From: Arthrobotrys musiformis
Lineage: Eukaryota > Ascomycota > Orbiliomycetes > Orbiliales > Orbiliaceae
Assembly: GCA_036971715.1 (NCBI GenBank)
Contig: JAVHJL010000007.1
Span: 62,001-126,000, forward strand
DNA: 64,000 nt
Reading direction: 5' to 3'
The position numbers and the translations under genes were made by a program. The notes beneath the pieces were generated by a model. It had not been told where the DNA came from. It made no database searches and saw only the letters and a program-made list of their open reading frames with translations. The first letter of the stretch is position 1. Every line of letters starts with the position of its first letter. This document shows, piece by piece, positions 22,496 through 34,054 of the stretch.

Positions 22496-23336
22496 TTGGA
22501 ATCGGAGAAAAAGCCAATTCCCAACAATCGGATTAAAAATTACAAGTCAAGCCCTCCTCACAGTACATTGTTCGTGGTTACCCACGCGCCACGCGCCACG
22601 ACCCCGTTGAGCTCCGAGAATTTATATTAGAACCAAACAGTTTTCTCTCTCTCTTTATTCCAAGCATTCGTCTTCCGATTCAGGAAGCTGTCCCTTTTTT
22701 TTGTCACTTTTCCAGCATTTTTGTAGGCTTGCGGTTTCCCCCGATGCTCGATTCGCACCATGTATTTCTAGTCGACGAATGAATGAATGAAACCCACCCC
22801 CTAGACGCTTACATACTGTTCTAGTAAGCATACCTAGGTACTTACCAAGTAGCTACTTCGTAATATATCAAATGTCAGATCGATGCACTCCGCATGCGCA
22901 CAAACGAATGGGGTTAGTAACGTACCCCGGCTTGTCAAACGAGAATACGCAAGCTAAGCTGGATTAACAGCATCAATCAGCAAATGTGTTCAAATCCGAC
23001 TTACTCCTGGAACCCACGGAGGTCTCGAGCCCACCGCGCCCCGTTTTCATTATTTATGGCCGAGACCACGAAATCCAGGAGCTGTTTTCTTTCATTTATT
23101 TTCGACCTGGCCATCGCTAAACATCGTTAAGGTCTTCGGTTTTCCTTGTTTCCAGCTTGTTCCCTACCCTCAAGCTAGCCAAGGTCTCGCGTGTTCCGCA
23201 GTGTGTTGGAGTAAGCTCGAGGGTGTTCGGAGCGAATACGCACATCTTCATTTGGTCTTCTCTTCATCCCCTAACTTGCTGCGCTGTCGCCCAGACGTCC
23301 CTCATCCAAGTACCCAGGTACTCGACACAGCCAACA
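22496..23336. other. intergenic, RAE1 3' flank and KEX1 promoter
   Basis: Tandem plus-strand spacing of 841 bp. It contains ACGCGCC direct repeats near 22585-22598, a GAATGAATGAATG run near 22779-22791 and a CCTAGGTAC palindrome near 22833. No gene seen. Confidence 0.5.
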
Positions 23337-25321
23337 ATGCCTCGACAATCTTCCTACCGGAGGTCTATCCTCAAGGCCACCGCCAGTCTATTCTTGCTGC
23401 TCGTGCCGGTTTCCGTCTCCGCGCAAAAGGCTGCTGCTGACTACTTCGTCAGGTCCTTGCCGGGCGAGCCTGAGGATACTACGATTAGAATGCATGCTGG
23501 GTATGTTCTCTGTCGGGTCTTGGCCGATAAAATATTCAATTTATGAGCTCTGGCTAAACCCCCGGGTCGTAGACACATAGAAGTTGACCAGGCTACCAAT
23601 GGTAATCTTTTCTTCTGGCATGTTACAAACCGGCACATTGAGGCGAGGCAGCGGACTGTCATCTGGCTCAACGGCGGGCCTGGCTGCTCCTCAATGGATG
23701 GCGCACTCATGGAAGTTGGTCCTTACAGGGTGAAAGACGGTAAACTCTCTCACAATGAAGGCAGTTGGCACGAATTCGCAAACCTTCTTTTCGTCGATAA
23801 TCCCGTCGGAACGGGGTTTAGTTACGTCAATGGCAACGGGTTTCTGCATGAGCTCCCAGAGATGGCCAAGCACTTTGTTATATTCTTGGAAAAGTTTTTT
23901 GAAATTTTCCCTCATTACGAGAAAGACGAGGTAGGCCCCCCTCCCCACATGAGCGTCAAGATGCGGAATGTTCTTTAACATACATTCGTTTTTAGATTTG
24001 GTTTGGTGGCGAATCCTACGCCGGCCAGTATATACCTTACATCGCAAAGGCCATCGTCGAGAGAAACAGAGTTAACCCTCGAAAATGGAACCTTGCCGGC
24101 TTGCTCATTGGAAATGGTTGGATCGACCCTAAGTCTCAGTATCCGGCGTACTTAGAATATGCTTATTCTGCCGGTCTTGTGAAGCGTGAATCAAATGTCG
24201 CGACGAGGCTAGAAGCACAACAAGCGACATGCTTAGCTCACCTACAGCAATTCGGAAACCAGATTGAAGACACCTCGTGCGAAGAAATCCTCCAACTAAT
24301 TCTCAGGTTAAGTATTGACGACGAAAAAGATGGCAGGAAACAATGCTACAACATGTACGATGTCAGATTGAAGGAAACCTATCCATCATGCGGGATGGCA
24401 TGGCCACCAGATCTGAAATGGGTGACACCGTACCTCCGTCAGCCGGACGTAGTAAAGGCACTGCACGTCAACTCTGACAAAATGTCTGGATGGGAGGAAT
24501 GCTCCGGTGCCGTTAGTGGATCGTTCAGAGCAAGGAACTCCAAGTCGTCTGTTGAACTACTGCCAGACCTTCTAAAGGATATGAAGATTATGCTGTTTAG
24601 CGGCGACCAAGATTTAATCTGCAACCATATCGGAACGGAGAATCTGATCAAAAATATGACATGGAATGGAGCTACCGGGTTCGAAACTAGCCCAGGGGTC
24701 TGGGCACCGCGGTCCGAGTGGGTCTACGAAGGCAATCCAGCTGGATACTATCAAACTGCCCGAAATTTGACTTACGTCCTTGTTTACAACTCATCCCATA
24801 TGGTTCCTTTCGATGTTCCTATGCAATCGCTCGACATGCTCGATCGTTTCATTGGTGTTAGCAAGGACGGGCTTGGCCACATCCCTATGAAGCCAAGCGG
24901 CAAGCAGAGCAGTAGCGCTGGATCAGGCTCTATCCCAGCTAACGCCACTCTGTCTGATGAGGAAGAAAAGGCGGAGCAAGAAAAGCTTGAAAAGGAGCGA
25001 TGGAAAGCCTATTACCGATCGGGAGAGATAGTCCTTGTCATTGTCATTGTTGCGGCTGGGGTTTGGGGCTATTGGGTATGGAGGCAGAGAAGGGCGATGG
25101 CGGATGGTCACACCAACGGCATTGCCTATACGGGCCTGAGCCAAGGGAAGCGCTCTCGGAGAGGTGATATCGAAGATGGTGATTTTGAAGAAAGTGAGCT
25201 CGATGATCTCCACGTCGCGTCTCCTGTTTTCGACAGAGAAGCTGCTGGAGAAGGACGGTACAGCATTGGCGGTGACTCGGACGATAGCAGTGGCGAGACG
25301 CGCAAACGATATGAAAAATGA
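23337..25321 (+). CDS. KEX1: pheromone-processing serine carboxypeptidase KEX1
   Basis: Three exons: 23337-23500, 23573-23930, 23996-25321; 1848 nt, 615 aa, matching the family length. The signal peptide (RSILKATASLFLLLVPVSVSAQ) ends near residue 29. The S10 catalytic triad is complete: Ser181 in GGESYAGQY, Asp380 in GDQDLICN, His442 in SSHMVPFD. The substrate-binding LNGGPGCSS and VDNPVGTGFSY motifs are also present. After the protease domain comes a Ser/Gly and acidic linker, one transmembrane helix near residues 518-537 (IVLVIVIVAAGVWGYWVW) and a cytosolic tail with charged and acidic stretches. KEX1 sits in the trans-Golgi and trims C-terminal Lys/Arg after KEX2 cleavage of pro-pheromones, toxins and other secreted precursors. 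It converges on MED18, 486 bp away. Confidence 0.98.
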
Positions 25322-25564
25322 TTCTCTGGGGACTGCGTGGTGGTGACTGACTGGCCTTTCGCGCGTTAGTCCCCCCCTCCCCCCCCTTTTTTTTTTTCCT
25401 ATCTAGAATTCCATTCCTCTCATAGTGCTCCTTTTTCTCTAGGATTTCTGGCGTTTGGGTAGATTATGGGTTTGTAGTTGTGGTTTTACCTACGGATGCA
25501 CAAAAACCTTGTCGAAAGGCCCTCCTTCCGGTACCAGCGGACTTGTTTTATTTCTACTCAACGA

Positions 25565-25591
25565 TTTTTTTTTTTTTTTTTTTTTTTTTTT
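25565..25591. repeat. poly-T tract (27 nt)
   Basis: Uninterrupted T run in the KEX1 3' flank. Confidence 0.9.
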
Positions 25592-25758
25592 GATAGCAAG
25601 TCATTATCGTTCCCGTTCTCATCATCATTTTCATGTTCTTCCTTTTTCTGCTTAGCATTTCGGTAAGGATCAATGTATATACAAAAAAATTTCTCGAGTG
25701 TATTGTATGCAATTTAGGACTTCCCATGCTAACCTAGGTATGCATTGCAAGACAGTCG

Positions 25759-25779
25759 CCCCCCCCCCCCCCCCCCCCC
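25759..25779. repeat. poly-C tract (21 nt)
   Basis: Uninterrupted C run, 29 bp past the MED18 stop. It is rare in length for a fungal genome, and its exact count is open to sequencing error. Confidence 0.85.
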
Positions 25780-25807
25780 GCGGACCCTTGAATAATGTTC
25801 TGTTGGT

Positions 25808-26722
25808 TCACCGAACCCTAGTATCTAGGCTCAACCGATCTCCGGGCTCTAGTTCGATCACCCCTTTAAGTTCTGCCCTTATCGCCTTTAACTCTTCGAC
25901 TCCTTTATTCATAGTCTCCTGTTCATTCGCGCTCAGTACCTTTATTGATGCTTGGAGTAAGAACGAATCTGCTGGGTCCAATTGGCGAAGGGAGCTTGTG
26001 GGAAAGGGCGAAAATGATTGCGACGGCAGCAGAACCCTTGTTATGGTGATGTAGATATTATGGTAGACGAAGTAATCTCCAGAGAGGACGTATTCAGATA
26101 CGGGACTACATAAAGCCTGTTGTTAGCCCGGCCTCTATGGATTCCTCCCATAAATATGGTTAAATATCGAATATACGCACGTATAACCCAGGCTATCTAC
26201 GAACGATAATGCATCGCCCTCGTGAATCACCGCATTGTGGACCATACGCGATGTCACCGGTCGTTTCCCATTGACTTCCGGGAGGTCGGAGAAGCGTATA
26301 TTCCATTTTTGTTTCCGAATATCGTATGGAATTGATCCAGTCTTCGTAGAAGTTGGGGCTTGTTCTACCGTCGCCGTGTTTGTCGAATCTATTTCCATAA
26401 CATCACCATCTTCCTGGTTGGTCCGTGCGGCAGAGCTTTCAGACTGCTCTGAGACGGGGTCGCCATCTTGCTTTTCACTCTTGAGGATATCGGCAACCAG
26501 TTGGAGGTAGTAAAAATCGCTTGCGGCTCCGGAGTTCGCAGGGCCAGCGCTATTGTTCCCGCCACCTGCACCACCAATCGTCTGTCGGTTCCTTTTGGGC
26601 TTGTAGATGAGGTGGTGCTCCAGCAATGGGACGCCAGGCATACCCGTCACGGTCTTTAAGGCGCGTTTGACGTGAGCAACCCTTGAGTTCGGGACGTGGG
26701 CGAAAAGAGAAAGTTCGTGCAT
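25808..26722 (-). CDS. MED18: Mediator complex subunit 18
   Basis: Two exons: 26722-26181 and 26105-25808; 840 nt, 279 aa; the intron is GTGCGT...TAG in phase 2. The start MHELSLFAHVP is the conserved MED18 N-terminus, followed by a LLEHHLIYKP motif. A low-complexity Gly/Asn/Ser insert (residues about 60-130) is typical of fungal versions. The C-terminal half has IRKQKWNIRFSDLPEV, VLSGDYFVYHNIYITITRVLLP and ends GDRLSLDTRVR. MED18 pairs with MED20 in the Mediator head module and contacts RNA polymerase II and transcription termination factors. It acts in the nucleus. Confidence 0.94.
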
Positions 26723-27828
26723 TTTGTTTGTGCTAGTTTAAGGTTCCAGCCTGGGCTGGAGACCTGTCAATGCCGCGTCGCTCAGCTATCGGTAGGGATC
26801 CATGGAATGGTTGAGATGTGGTAGGAGGTATATGATCCCTTGGGCTGGATGGTGAAGCGAGCTCGAGCTCGGCCCAAGAAAGTCACCTACTTGAACAAGC
26901 ACCATGAAAAAAGATAAAATTGATTTTTTTTTTTATATTTTATTTTTTGCTTTTACCTGGAATACAGAGACTTGTGATTTAACTTGCAGCCGTGAAACCG
27001 CCGGGAGGATAGAGTGGGGCGTAAATCAAGGGAAACGATATATTACTAGCAATTGCGTAGCTAAGGGACCCGTTGACGGAGCCGGTGAGCCCAAAAACAA
27101 CATGAAAACCGACCAAAACGCGGCATCAACGGTAAGAACTCGAGCTAAAACTGCGGCTCAATTACATGCTTGACTCGATGATGGTCTTGAGTTTTTGGGC
27201 GGGCATTTTTCTTTTTTTTTCTTTCTTTCTTTCTTTTTTTTTTCTTTTGCTTGAGGTTTTTTTTATATATCAACGGAAAAATAAATAAGTAAGGAAATAA
27301 ATAAATAAATAGATAAAAATACGCTAAGTAGTAGTAATAGCAATAGTAATAATGGTAGTAGTAGGTGTGGCGGGCATAAGGAGGCGCCTGGAGTAGTAGG
27401 CTTTCGTGAGATAGAGCTTGAAGAGAGGAGCAACAGGAACGAGCTGGTATAGCATACCTAAAGGCAAGCGAACAACCGAACAACCGTATAGCGTCTGATA
27501 GTATTTTATGGCGAATGGGGGACGGGATAGAAATAGGACAAGAACATCAATAGGGCTGAGAATAGATACAAGAAAAGCAGCTGGCAGCAATTCCATGCGA
27601 CGTATGCGTTAGTTAAACCAAAGGCCGACTGTCAGTTGGAACAATTTGTTTTTCCTTCGAAGACACATAGTTTACCGGTCGATTTGTCCGGTGCGTGAGT
27701 GTACGTTCTTTGATATCGCTGGTATTTGTGAAGGGGGGGGGGGAGGGGTTGTAAAAGACTGGAGACGGAGTAACGGGTGATAGAGGAGTTGGTTGAGCTT
27801 GTTGAAAGACGCGAATCCGACAGATGTC
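26723..27828. other. intergenic, MED18 promoter and IGO1 3' flank
   Basis: It contains CTTT-rich DNA (27208-27265), an AAATA run (27280-27312) and TAGTAATAG-type triplets (27325-27362). Two overlapping minus-strand frames of 90-112 codons start in low-complexity sequence and look spurious. A G run lies at 27735-27745. Confidence 0.5.
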
Positions 27829-28478
27829 CTAGCTCTGCGAACGCCATTTCAGTGGGATCTTGCTGTCCTTGGGGTCCTCTGCCTCTTTGGGTTCGGCAGC
27901 AGAGGTTTCTCCATCTTCGGTAGGTTCCTGGACTGCCACATCGCCTTCTGGTTCCGGGCTTGTTGATTTCTTCTGGAGGAGACCCTCCTTAACTGGGGCC
28001 CCGGAGCTTCCACCACTGATGGAGCCCGAAGGTGTGACGGTAGATGATCCAGTGGTGTTATGTGCGTGTGGGATATTCTCGGGAAGAGGATGCTTCGATC
28101 CAATCTGGGTGACGCCTACATCAGATGCTCGGCCGGCTTTCGAGAGAGCGTAATCCCCCGAATCGAAGTATTTACGTTCCTAGGAGCAGAAAAGTTAGCA
28201 ATCAAAGCCACTGGACAGGATAGTCTTCAACATATATATATATGGATATATACCTTGAGTCTGTTACTCAATACATCTTTCTTGGAGGGGAGTTTGCCAT
28301 AGAGGCGGAAGAGCTTTTGATCTTCTTCGGAGAGAGACTACATCATAGTGGCACGAGGGCGGTCAGTTCAGCGTGAGGGTTGTAGGCATCGGAGGGACGG
28401 TGCTACAACGGCATCTATATTTGACAATAGGAGGAAACGTACGCTAATGTCGACCTTGTTTCTCTGTGCTGGAAGCAT
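27829..28478 (-). CDS. IGO1: endosulfine-family PP2A inhibitor (IGO1)
   Basis: Three exons: 28478-28443, 28337-28254, 28179-27829; 471 nt, 156 aa. The first exon is only 12 codons (MLPAQRNKVDIS), as in homologues. The diagnostic sequence spans exons 2-3: LSEEDQKLFRLYGKLPSKKD, then the invariant FDSGDYALSKAG motif, whose Ser is phosphorylated by Greatwall/Rim15 kinase, then ASDVGV and PENIPH. The C-terminal 85 residues are Ser/Pro/Glu-rich and poorly conserved. Phosphorylated endosulfine binds and inhibits PP2A-B55, which promotes quiescence entry and stabilises nutrient-regulated mRNAs in yeast. It shares strand and direction with MED18 and SPF45 on either side, but with separate promoters. 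Confidence 0.96.
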
Positions 28479-28949
28479 TGGATATGTTGGTCGGTCGTGG
28501 TGTTTAGGTAAAGTGAGGATTTATCGTTTGGAAATGCGTAGATGGAAGCGCGGGGTAGGAAAGCTAAGGTTACTGGCGGGGGCGAGGAGTTTGTTGGCCG
28601 GCCCAAATTTAATCGAATACGGATCAAGAGCTAAGTCTCCAGCTGGGTTTGGCTTGAACGAAAGGAGGAAGAGGAACAGATAGAAATACAAGAAAGGGTG
28701 TATTAAAATGGCGGTGATGCAGTGCACTCGACTGGGGGATGGTTAATTCGATGGCCGATGGCACGGGACGGGACAGGGCGTCGGCTTGGCTGGATTCGGC
28801 TGGCCGGCATTGAACCCACCTCGATTGCAACTGCTATCGAGGTACCTCCCCGGGGCCACGGCATCACTCATATCGTTCACTTGGAATTCGTGATGAAGCA
28901 GTTATAATTGAGTACTTAAGTAGGTATGTAAGGAAACATGCTGTTCTAT
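28479..28949. other. intergenic, IGO1 promoter and SPF45 3' flank
   Basis: 471 bp on the minus-strand gene row. No repeats of note apart from a TAAGTAGGTATGTAAGG stretch near 28917-28933. No gene seen. Confidence 0.5.
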
Positions 28950-31014
28950 CTAATTCAGAAGCCAGGCCTCAAACTCGTCCGCGTCGAAAAATCTCGCCTC
29001 GATAGTATTCCCGTTGAACATCCGTCCCTCCAAAGCATTCACGGCCTAGTCGCCACAGATTATGTTTAGCCCAAATCATTTCTCCCTTTCTCTCTTTCCC
29101 ATGCCGTGTAAATGGACAAAACACACGCGGGGTCACCTACCCTGAGAGCCGATAACTGGCTTGTAAACTGAACAAACACCTTAGAAGGTGCGTCCTCCGG
29201 CTGCTTGTGAACAATGTGAACTCTCTCTATTCGTCCGTACTGCAAGTGTGCAACCCGTGTCAGCTAAACAGAATGTCCTCCCTTTGTCTTCACAAATCAG
29301 GACTGGCAATTACCTTTTCGGAGCACTCATCGCCTATCTCTTGCATGAGAACGGCCGGGTCTTCGCCTTCGAGACCGTCTACCATCTTATGTAAAACCAC
29401 AACCTCACTCATCTTCCCAAACTTACCACCATCATCCTTCCGTTTCTTGTTCTTGTCCAAGATTTTCCCGACACCCTTTGCATCCTTCCCCTTGCTTGCT
29501 TTGACTTGGAGCGCATGAACCATTCCGGACGAGCTAGCACCGAGGCCAGTGCCTTTTGTCCACCCATACTTTGACATTAGCCTTTCAGCGAACCCCTTTT
29601 GGCCCGGCCTGTTGGATCTCGTGCTACCGGATCCTTGTCCCGATTCGGGAGGGACATCCTCGTTGTCATCTTCAAACGCCTCCGACTGGTCAAGATCGCT
29701 ATCCTGGCCAAGGTCCGGTGGCGCTGGCGGTAAATTATAAATAACCGGCGCCCTTGATATTGTAGTATTTTGCGCACCCAAGGAGCCAACCTTCGACATG
29801 GGCATCGGTAGCCGGTCGCTTGCCTCTTCGGGCGGCGGTGGTGGGGGTGATGGAGGGGGGGGCTCGCGATTCTCTAGTGCGATTGAAGGGGCGTTAGTCG
29901 GCGCCGACGCTGCCTGCGTCATCCTCGCCCTCATCATCCAGATCTCGTCGCCGGTAGCGGCATCCAACATAGGAGCCGGCTCATTCTGGGCTTCCGGGGC
30001 AGACGGCTGGTCCAAGTTGGGAGGCGGAGCGAACCCGAAACTTGCCGGAGGCGCAAAGACTAAAGGTACACAATGTTAGGTGGAAGACCATTGTAGATGG
30101 GAGGAGATGATCTAGATACCTTTCCCGGAAAAGCGAACGTGTTCGTCTTCAGATTCGTCAGAACTGAATGCCTGTCGTCTCCCATAAAGCCTATCACGCC
30201 AATCCCGCATTTCCTGATCCTTCTCCTCGCTATCCTTATACTCTTCGTATTGGTTGGGCCTCGAGGGGTCATAAATATCATCCCAGCTTTGCGCCGTTTT
30301 CTCCACGTCCTTCTCCTTGTTCTTCTTTCTTCTCTTTCTACCACCCCTCTGCCGTGAGGTGTAAAACCCATTGACGTCATCGTCATCGTTCGTCGCCCAA
30401 TCTTCAAGGGTGCTTTTCACAACGGGTGCACGTGTAGCCACCGTCGCCGTACTCGAGACCAGGGTTGGTTCTTGGCTTTGATCAGTCGGCACGTCATATT
30501 TCGGTTGCTTTGTGAATGTATTTATTCCAGCTCTTTTAACGGCCTTTTGCTGAGTCGGCTGCGGCCTACGTGGCATTGGTTGGAATCTTAAAGCTGTTGC
30601 TTAGAGACCTCATGGAGAAGAAAACGGTGACAAAAAGATTTAGCCATTGATCGCATCGAAGGGAAAGCTTTCAAAAGAAGGAGAAAAGGACCAGGAAGCA
30701 GTTTCAACCCTCCCATGGGCCTCACGCTCATCAGTGACGAGACGCAGGTTGCAGGACGGAGGGAAGGGGGTGCCTGTGTAGTGAAATCAAGTGAACGGAT
30801 ATTATGTATGAATACCAGCTGAAGATACCTGCTTCTTCGCAGATGCAAGTTGGTCGCTGCCGCTTGCTGTGTCATTGGGAGACGATTGGGTGGCGCCAGA
30901 AGCAAATACGACGGGGGATTTGGATATCGTAGAGGGTTGATCAGGTTTGGTGGATTTCGGTTCGAGGAGGTCCGCATAGAGGGATGCCATCCCCCTACCA
31001 CTATTCGACGCCAT
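28950..31014 (-). CDS. SPF45/RBM17-like splicing factor (G-patch and UHM)
   Basis: Five exons: 31014-30816, 30593-30120, 30059-29314, 29239-29141, 29045-28950; 1614 nt, 537 aa. The exon 1 donor is set at 30815 (GTATTC), because the stronger-looking site 15 nt upstream breaks the frame. Early motifs: GMASLYADLLEPK (also in human SPF45), the basic stretch MPRRPQPTQQK, DDVNGFYTSRQRGGRKRRKK, SWDDIYDPSRPNQYEEYK. A Pro-rich run follows (poly-P from exon 3), then a G-patch (FAERLMSKYGWTKGTGLG), then a C-terminal RRM of the UHM type: VVVLHKMV at the start and ARFFD near the end, matching the R-x-F signature that binds Trp-containing ligands in SF3B1, U2AF65 or SF1. The inferred role is 3' splice-site choice in the nucleus. 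Confidence 0.93.
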
Positions 31015-31303
31015 GGTTGACTCGGGGCTGTATGAAGTTCGATTGGATCGTTCTGGTGTTTAGGTGGACGACAGTGCACAGTGCACGGGGAGGGTTTGAT
31101 TTCCGCCTGTCCCCAGTCGCGTGCCAAGCGATGCAATGGCCAACCGCTGACATAAGCAATCGGTCTCCAAAATTACACAGAGATGGATTCGAACAAAACT
31201 GGCAAAATGTACAATGAATCGTGCAAATACAAGCCAAGCTAGATAGGTATACAAGTACATACATACATACATACAATCACAAGAACAATATCAAGCCTAC
31301 ATA

Positions 31304-32634
31304 TTACATTTTATCTTCACTTCCCCTGCCGCCCCTTTCCGTGGGACCGAACAACATTTCCTTCACCATGAATTCGTAGGTTAATAAGGTCATGGCCGAG
31401 GCTGGGACGGCTCGAACCATATTGGTGCCCATTCCCGCATAAAATGCCCTCCACCCTTCCTCCCTATAAACCGTTCTTACCGCGTGGATCACTCCTTGAT
31501 ATCGTGGGATAAAGGGCTCCCTGGACAACTTTCCCTCGCCGTTAACGCGGCGTTGAGTTTGCATGCGAGTTCGGATAACTTCGTGAGGGTAAGTGGCTGA
31601 GCTGGCACAAATTTTGCTGAGAATACTGGCAGCGAGGATTCCAGTCAGATTATAAAACTCTCCCTTCTCACTATTCCAGGTTTCCGACTCTCGGAACATC
31701 CTTTTGAATTCTTCGTACAGAGGGAACTGAACGGCGACGTGACTCAATCCGAGCAGCGCAGGTGCCAGCCCCGAATAGAAGGCTCTGAGACCTTCAACCC
31801 GGTACATGGTCCTTGCAGCATCGAGGGTAGACTTGTAATGCCAGGGAGCTTGGTGTGTCGAGGTGTTTTGGTGGGCCTGCGACATGAGCCGGGTCTTGAT
31901 GACCCATATTGGGTTTGTGCAAATGGTGGAACACCCTCCAGCAACCATCGCAGATACTATGTGTGTGAGCCAGGGGCTTTTGCTCTCTATAAAGGTGTCA
32001 GAAACTTCAGATTTCCCATATAAACCGGATCGTTCGGGTCTCGGATAATAGTACCTTCTACTTTTAACACCTTCTTAGCTTTCTCGTAGACGGTAAAATA
32101 GACAGCCCATGTCGGGAGGTATCCCAAAATAATAGGGCCCAGGCCTCTATAAAACCCAACGAACCCATCTTCTCTCCAAATAATTCTCGCCGTCCCAACC
32201 AAACCCTTGTAATTTGCTGATGGCGTCGTGTGGAGGTTCAAAGCACCAGCCGCTCTACCGCCTGCTCCCGCAGGCACGGGTGCAAAGCCACCTTGAGCTT
32301 GCAGTTTGGTTTTGATGACGTCAAGTGGGCATGTTACAATGCCCGAGGCAAACCCGGCTGTGGCACCAGAGAAGGCGTGGACGAATGCGGGCGTGAGATG
32401 AAAGTTCGGAGGCCCCCTGGGAAGAACGGGTGGGAGACTTTTGTTTTCATGCCGGCCAGGCGACTGTGACCAATACTTCCCAGACTCCGAGGCATTATCG
32501 GTTTTATCACGGGACAGCACGGGACTATGTCCTTCAGGAAACGCCAGACATGCGTCCGTTGAACGCTCCATTCTAAAGGTGCAAACGACTCGGTCAGTTG
32601 ACATTATCATTACGGTGGGCGGAGCCGCCTCCAT
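31304..32634 (-). CDS. mitochondrial NAD+/pyrimidine-nucleotide carrier (NDT1/YIA6-like)
   Basis: Two exons: 32634-32026 and 31984-31304; 429 aa. The intron is only 41 nt and opens GTTTAT; it has a CTGAC branch-like site. Three Solcar repeats are present, each with its P-x-[DE]-x-x-[KR]-type motif: PLDVIKTKLQ, PIWVIKTRLM (Trp in the second, typical of the NAD/pyrimidine/folate subgroup) and PHEVIRTRMQ. Extra signatures are GFYRGLGPIILGYLPTWAVYF and NMVRAVPASAMTLLTYE. The N-terminal extension of about 115 residues before FVHAFSGATAGFASG is variable in this subgroup. The first ATG is used; the frame is open to a GTG at 32802, and a start at 32571 (MERSTDAC) is also possible. The protein should import NAD+ across the mitochondrial inner membrane. 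It is divergent from QCR7. Confidence 0.93.
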
Positions 32635-33399
32635 GATTTGACGTACATACGTACATTTAGTCACGATTGTGTCGATATTAATATTAAATAATGCACGCAA
32701 GTGGGACTTTGATGGGTTCCTTTCCCGGGATAGATCGGGCAAAGCGCTAGCCGCGGGGTTTGTGCTCTGCAGGTCAAATTGTAGGACAGCATGCAAGAAC
32801 ACCCGAGAGCGTATGAATTAAGGCACGGTATCAGCGCCTGGATCCGAGGCTAATTGAGGCAGTGGAAGAGAATCGCGTATCAAGGTTCAATCTTGGACGG
32901 CCTAGACCGAGATGGAGAGAAGGTTGGAAGCCACCCGATGGAGAATGGCGATGATATATGTCGTCTCGCTCTGACCCTTGGAAGATGGACAGTTTCAGCT
33001 TGAGGGTACGTTCGAGAAGTCTTTGGGCGCCGTCTTGTTTGCATCGCTCTATAGCTATGCTGTGTCGCTGTAAATACCTGTTGATTATATTAGAGGTAGA
33101 GAGGGGTGGGGGGGTGTATATATGATTGATGTTTTATATCGTGGTGCAAGTAGGTAGGTAAGTACCTAAGAAGTAGTGTTGAGGTCGAAGTTGGGGTCGA
33201 AGTTGGGGTCGAGGTGCGACGTTGTGGTATGGGATAGGATAGCGGCAGCGCCCTTGGTTCAGAACCCAGTTGTAGTGGATGTGAGCGGAGGAGGGGCTTT
33301 AGGACGGTTGCTAGGCAGGGCCGAAGGACGTTGGTATAAATGAAGTAGACCAACTACCTTGGGCAGTTGGTGGGCAGTATAATCATCACTGATATATTT

Positions 33400-33790
33400 A
33401 CCTGCTTACCTGTTTACTGCGCAAGTAAGCAAGTAGGTAAGTAGGTACGTAGTACTTGAGTAAGTAAGTAGGTAGAGGGGACCGTGTCGTGTGCCCCCGA
33501 GGTTATAATTAAGTAGGTAGGTAAGTAGGTAGGTACCTAGGCAGGTAGGTGAGTTAGTAGGTAAGTAAGTATATTATAGTGTTAGGAAAATGGGCAATCG
33601 CGGGTTTCCAACGCATATTAGTTATCAATCAAAATACCTTATATACTAAGTCCCTAAGTACCCAGGTACTGGTACTAAGTACCTATATAGTAGACAAGCA
33701 TACATACAAAGTACCTGCTTACTTAGTACTTAGGCCTAAGTAAGTACCTCCGACTCCTTATACTCGGGTCAGGAGCTACTAGGCTAATAT
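33400..33790. repeat. TAGGTA / AAGTACTTA palindromic cluster
   Basis: Three sub-blocks (33410-33475, 33510-33570, 33645-33760) built of GTAAGTAGGTA, GTACCTAGG and AAGTACTTA steps, interrupted by unique DNA. Same family as the clusters at 8.3, 9.2, 47.2 and 53.9 kb. Confidence 0.8.
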
Positions 33791-33863
33791 ACCTAATATA
33801 ATATAATACAATGTCCATGCATCGGAAGTTGTGATTACATAATCACATGTCACAATTGCCGTA

Positions 33864-33878
33864 CCAATCAGATGACGT
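33864..33878 (+). promoter_or_regulatory. CCAAT box plus TGACGT element upstream of QCR7
   Basis: CCAATCA at 33864-33870, followed two bases later by TGACGT at 33873-33878, about 180 bp upstream of the QCR7 ATG. CCAAT boxes bind the HAP/CBC complex, which drives respiratory-chain genes in fungi; TGACGT is the half-site of ATF/CREB bZIP factors. Use by QCR7 is inferred from distance and function. Confidence 0.45.
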
Positions 33879-34054
33879 TTAATTTCTGCGTACCAGAACA
33901 AACCTCTTTTGTCGTATAAACCTCACACGCCGTTCACCCGCAACGAGCCTCTACCACTTTATACCCCCCCCTTCTCTTCCTAGGACCCTCTTCGCCGACC
34001 GACAGCAACCCTCCCCCCCCCACCTCCCCGGCTTGTGCCAGTCCTCTCGCCACA

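Larger units (their letters stand above)
25322..25807. other. intergenic between convergent KEX1 and MED18
   Basis: 3' flanks only. It contains a poly-T run (25565-25591), a poly-C run (25759-25779) and shorter C and T runs at 25370-25398. Confidence 0.6.
32635..34054. promoter_or_regulatory. divergent region between NAD carrier and QCR7
   Basis: 1.4 kb with TAGGTA/AAGTACTTA clusters at 33146-33170 and 33400-33790 and a GTCGAAGTTGG direct repeat near 33183-33212. The QCR7-proximal 200 bp are free of these repeats and hold a CCAAT box and a TGACGT element. Both flanking genes encode mitochondrial inner-membrane proteins. Confidence 0.5.

Noticed and set aside
29798..30079. Gly-rich plus-strand frame
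   Set aside because: Antisense shadow of the Pro-rich part of the SPF45-like gene.
32635..32802. Longer N-terminus for the NAD carrier
   Set aside because: The open frame extends to a GTG only; the first ATG is at 32634.
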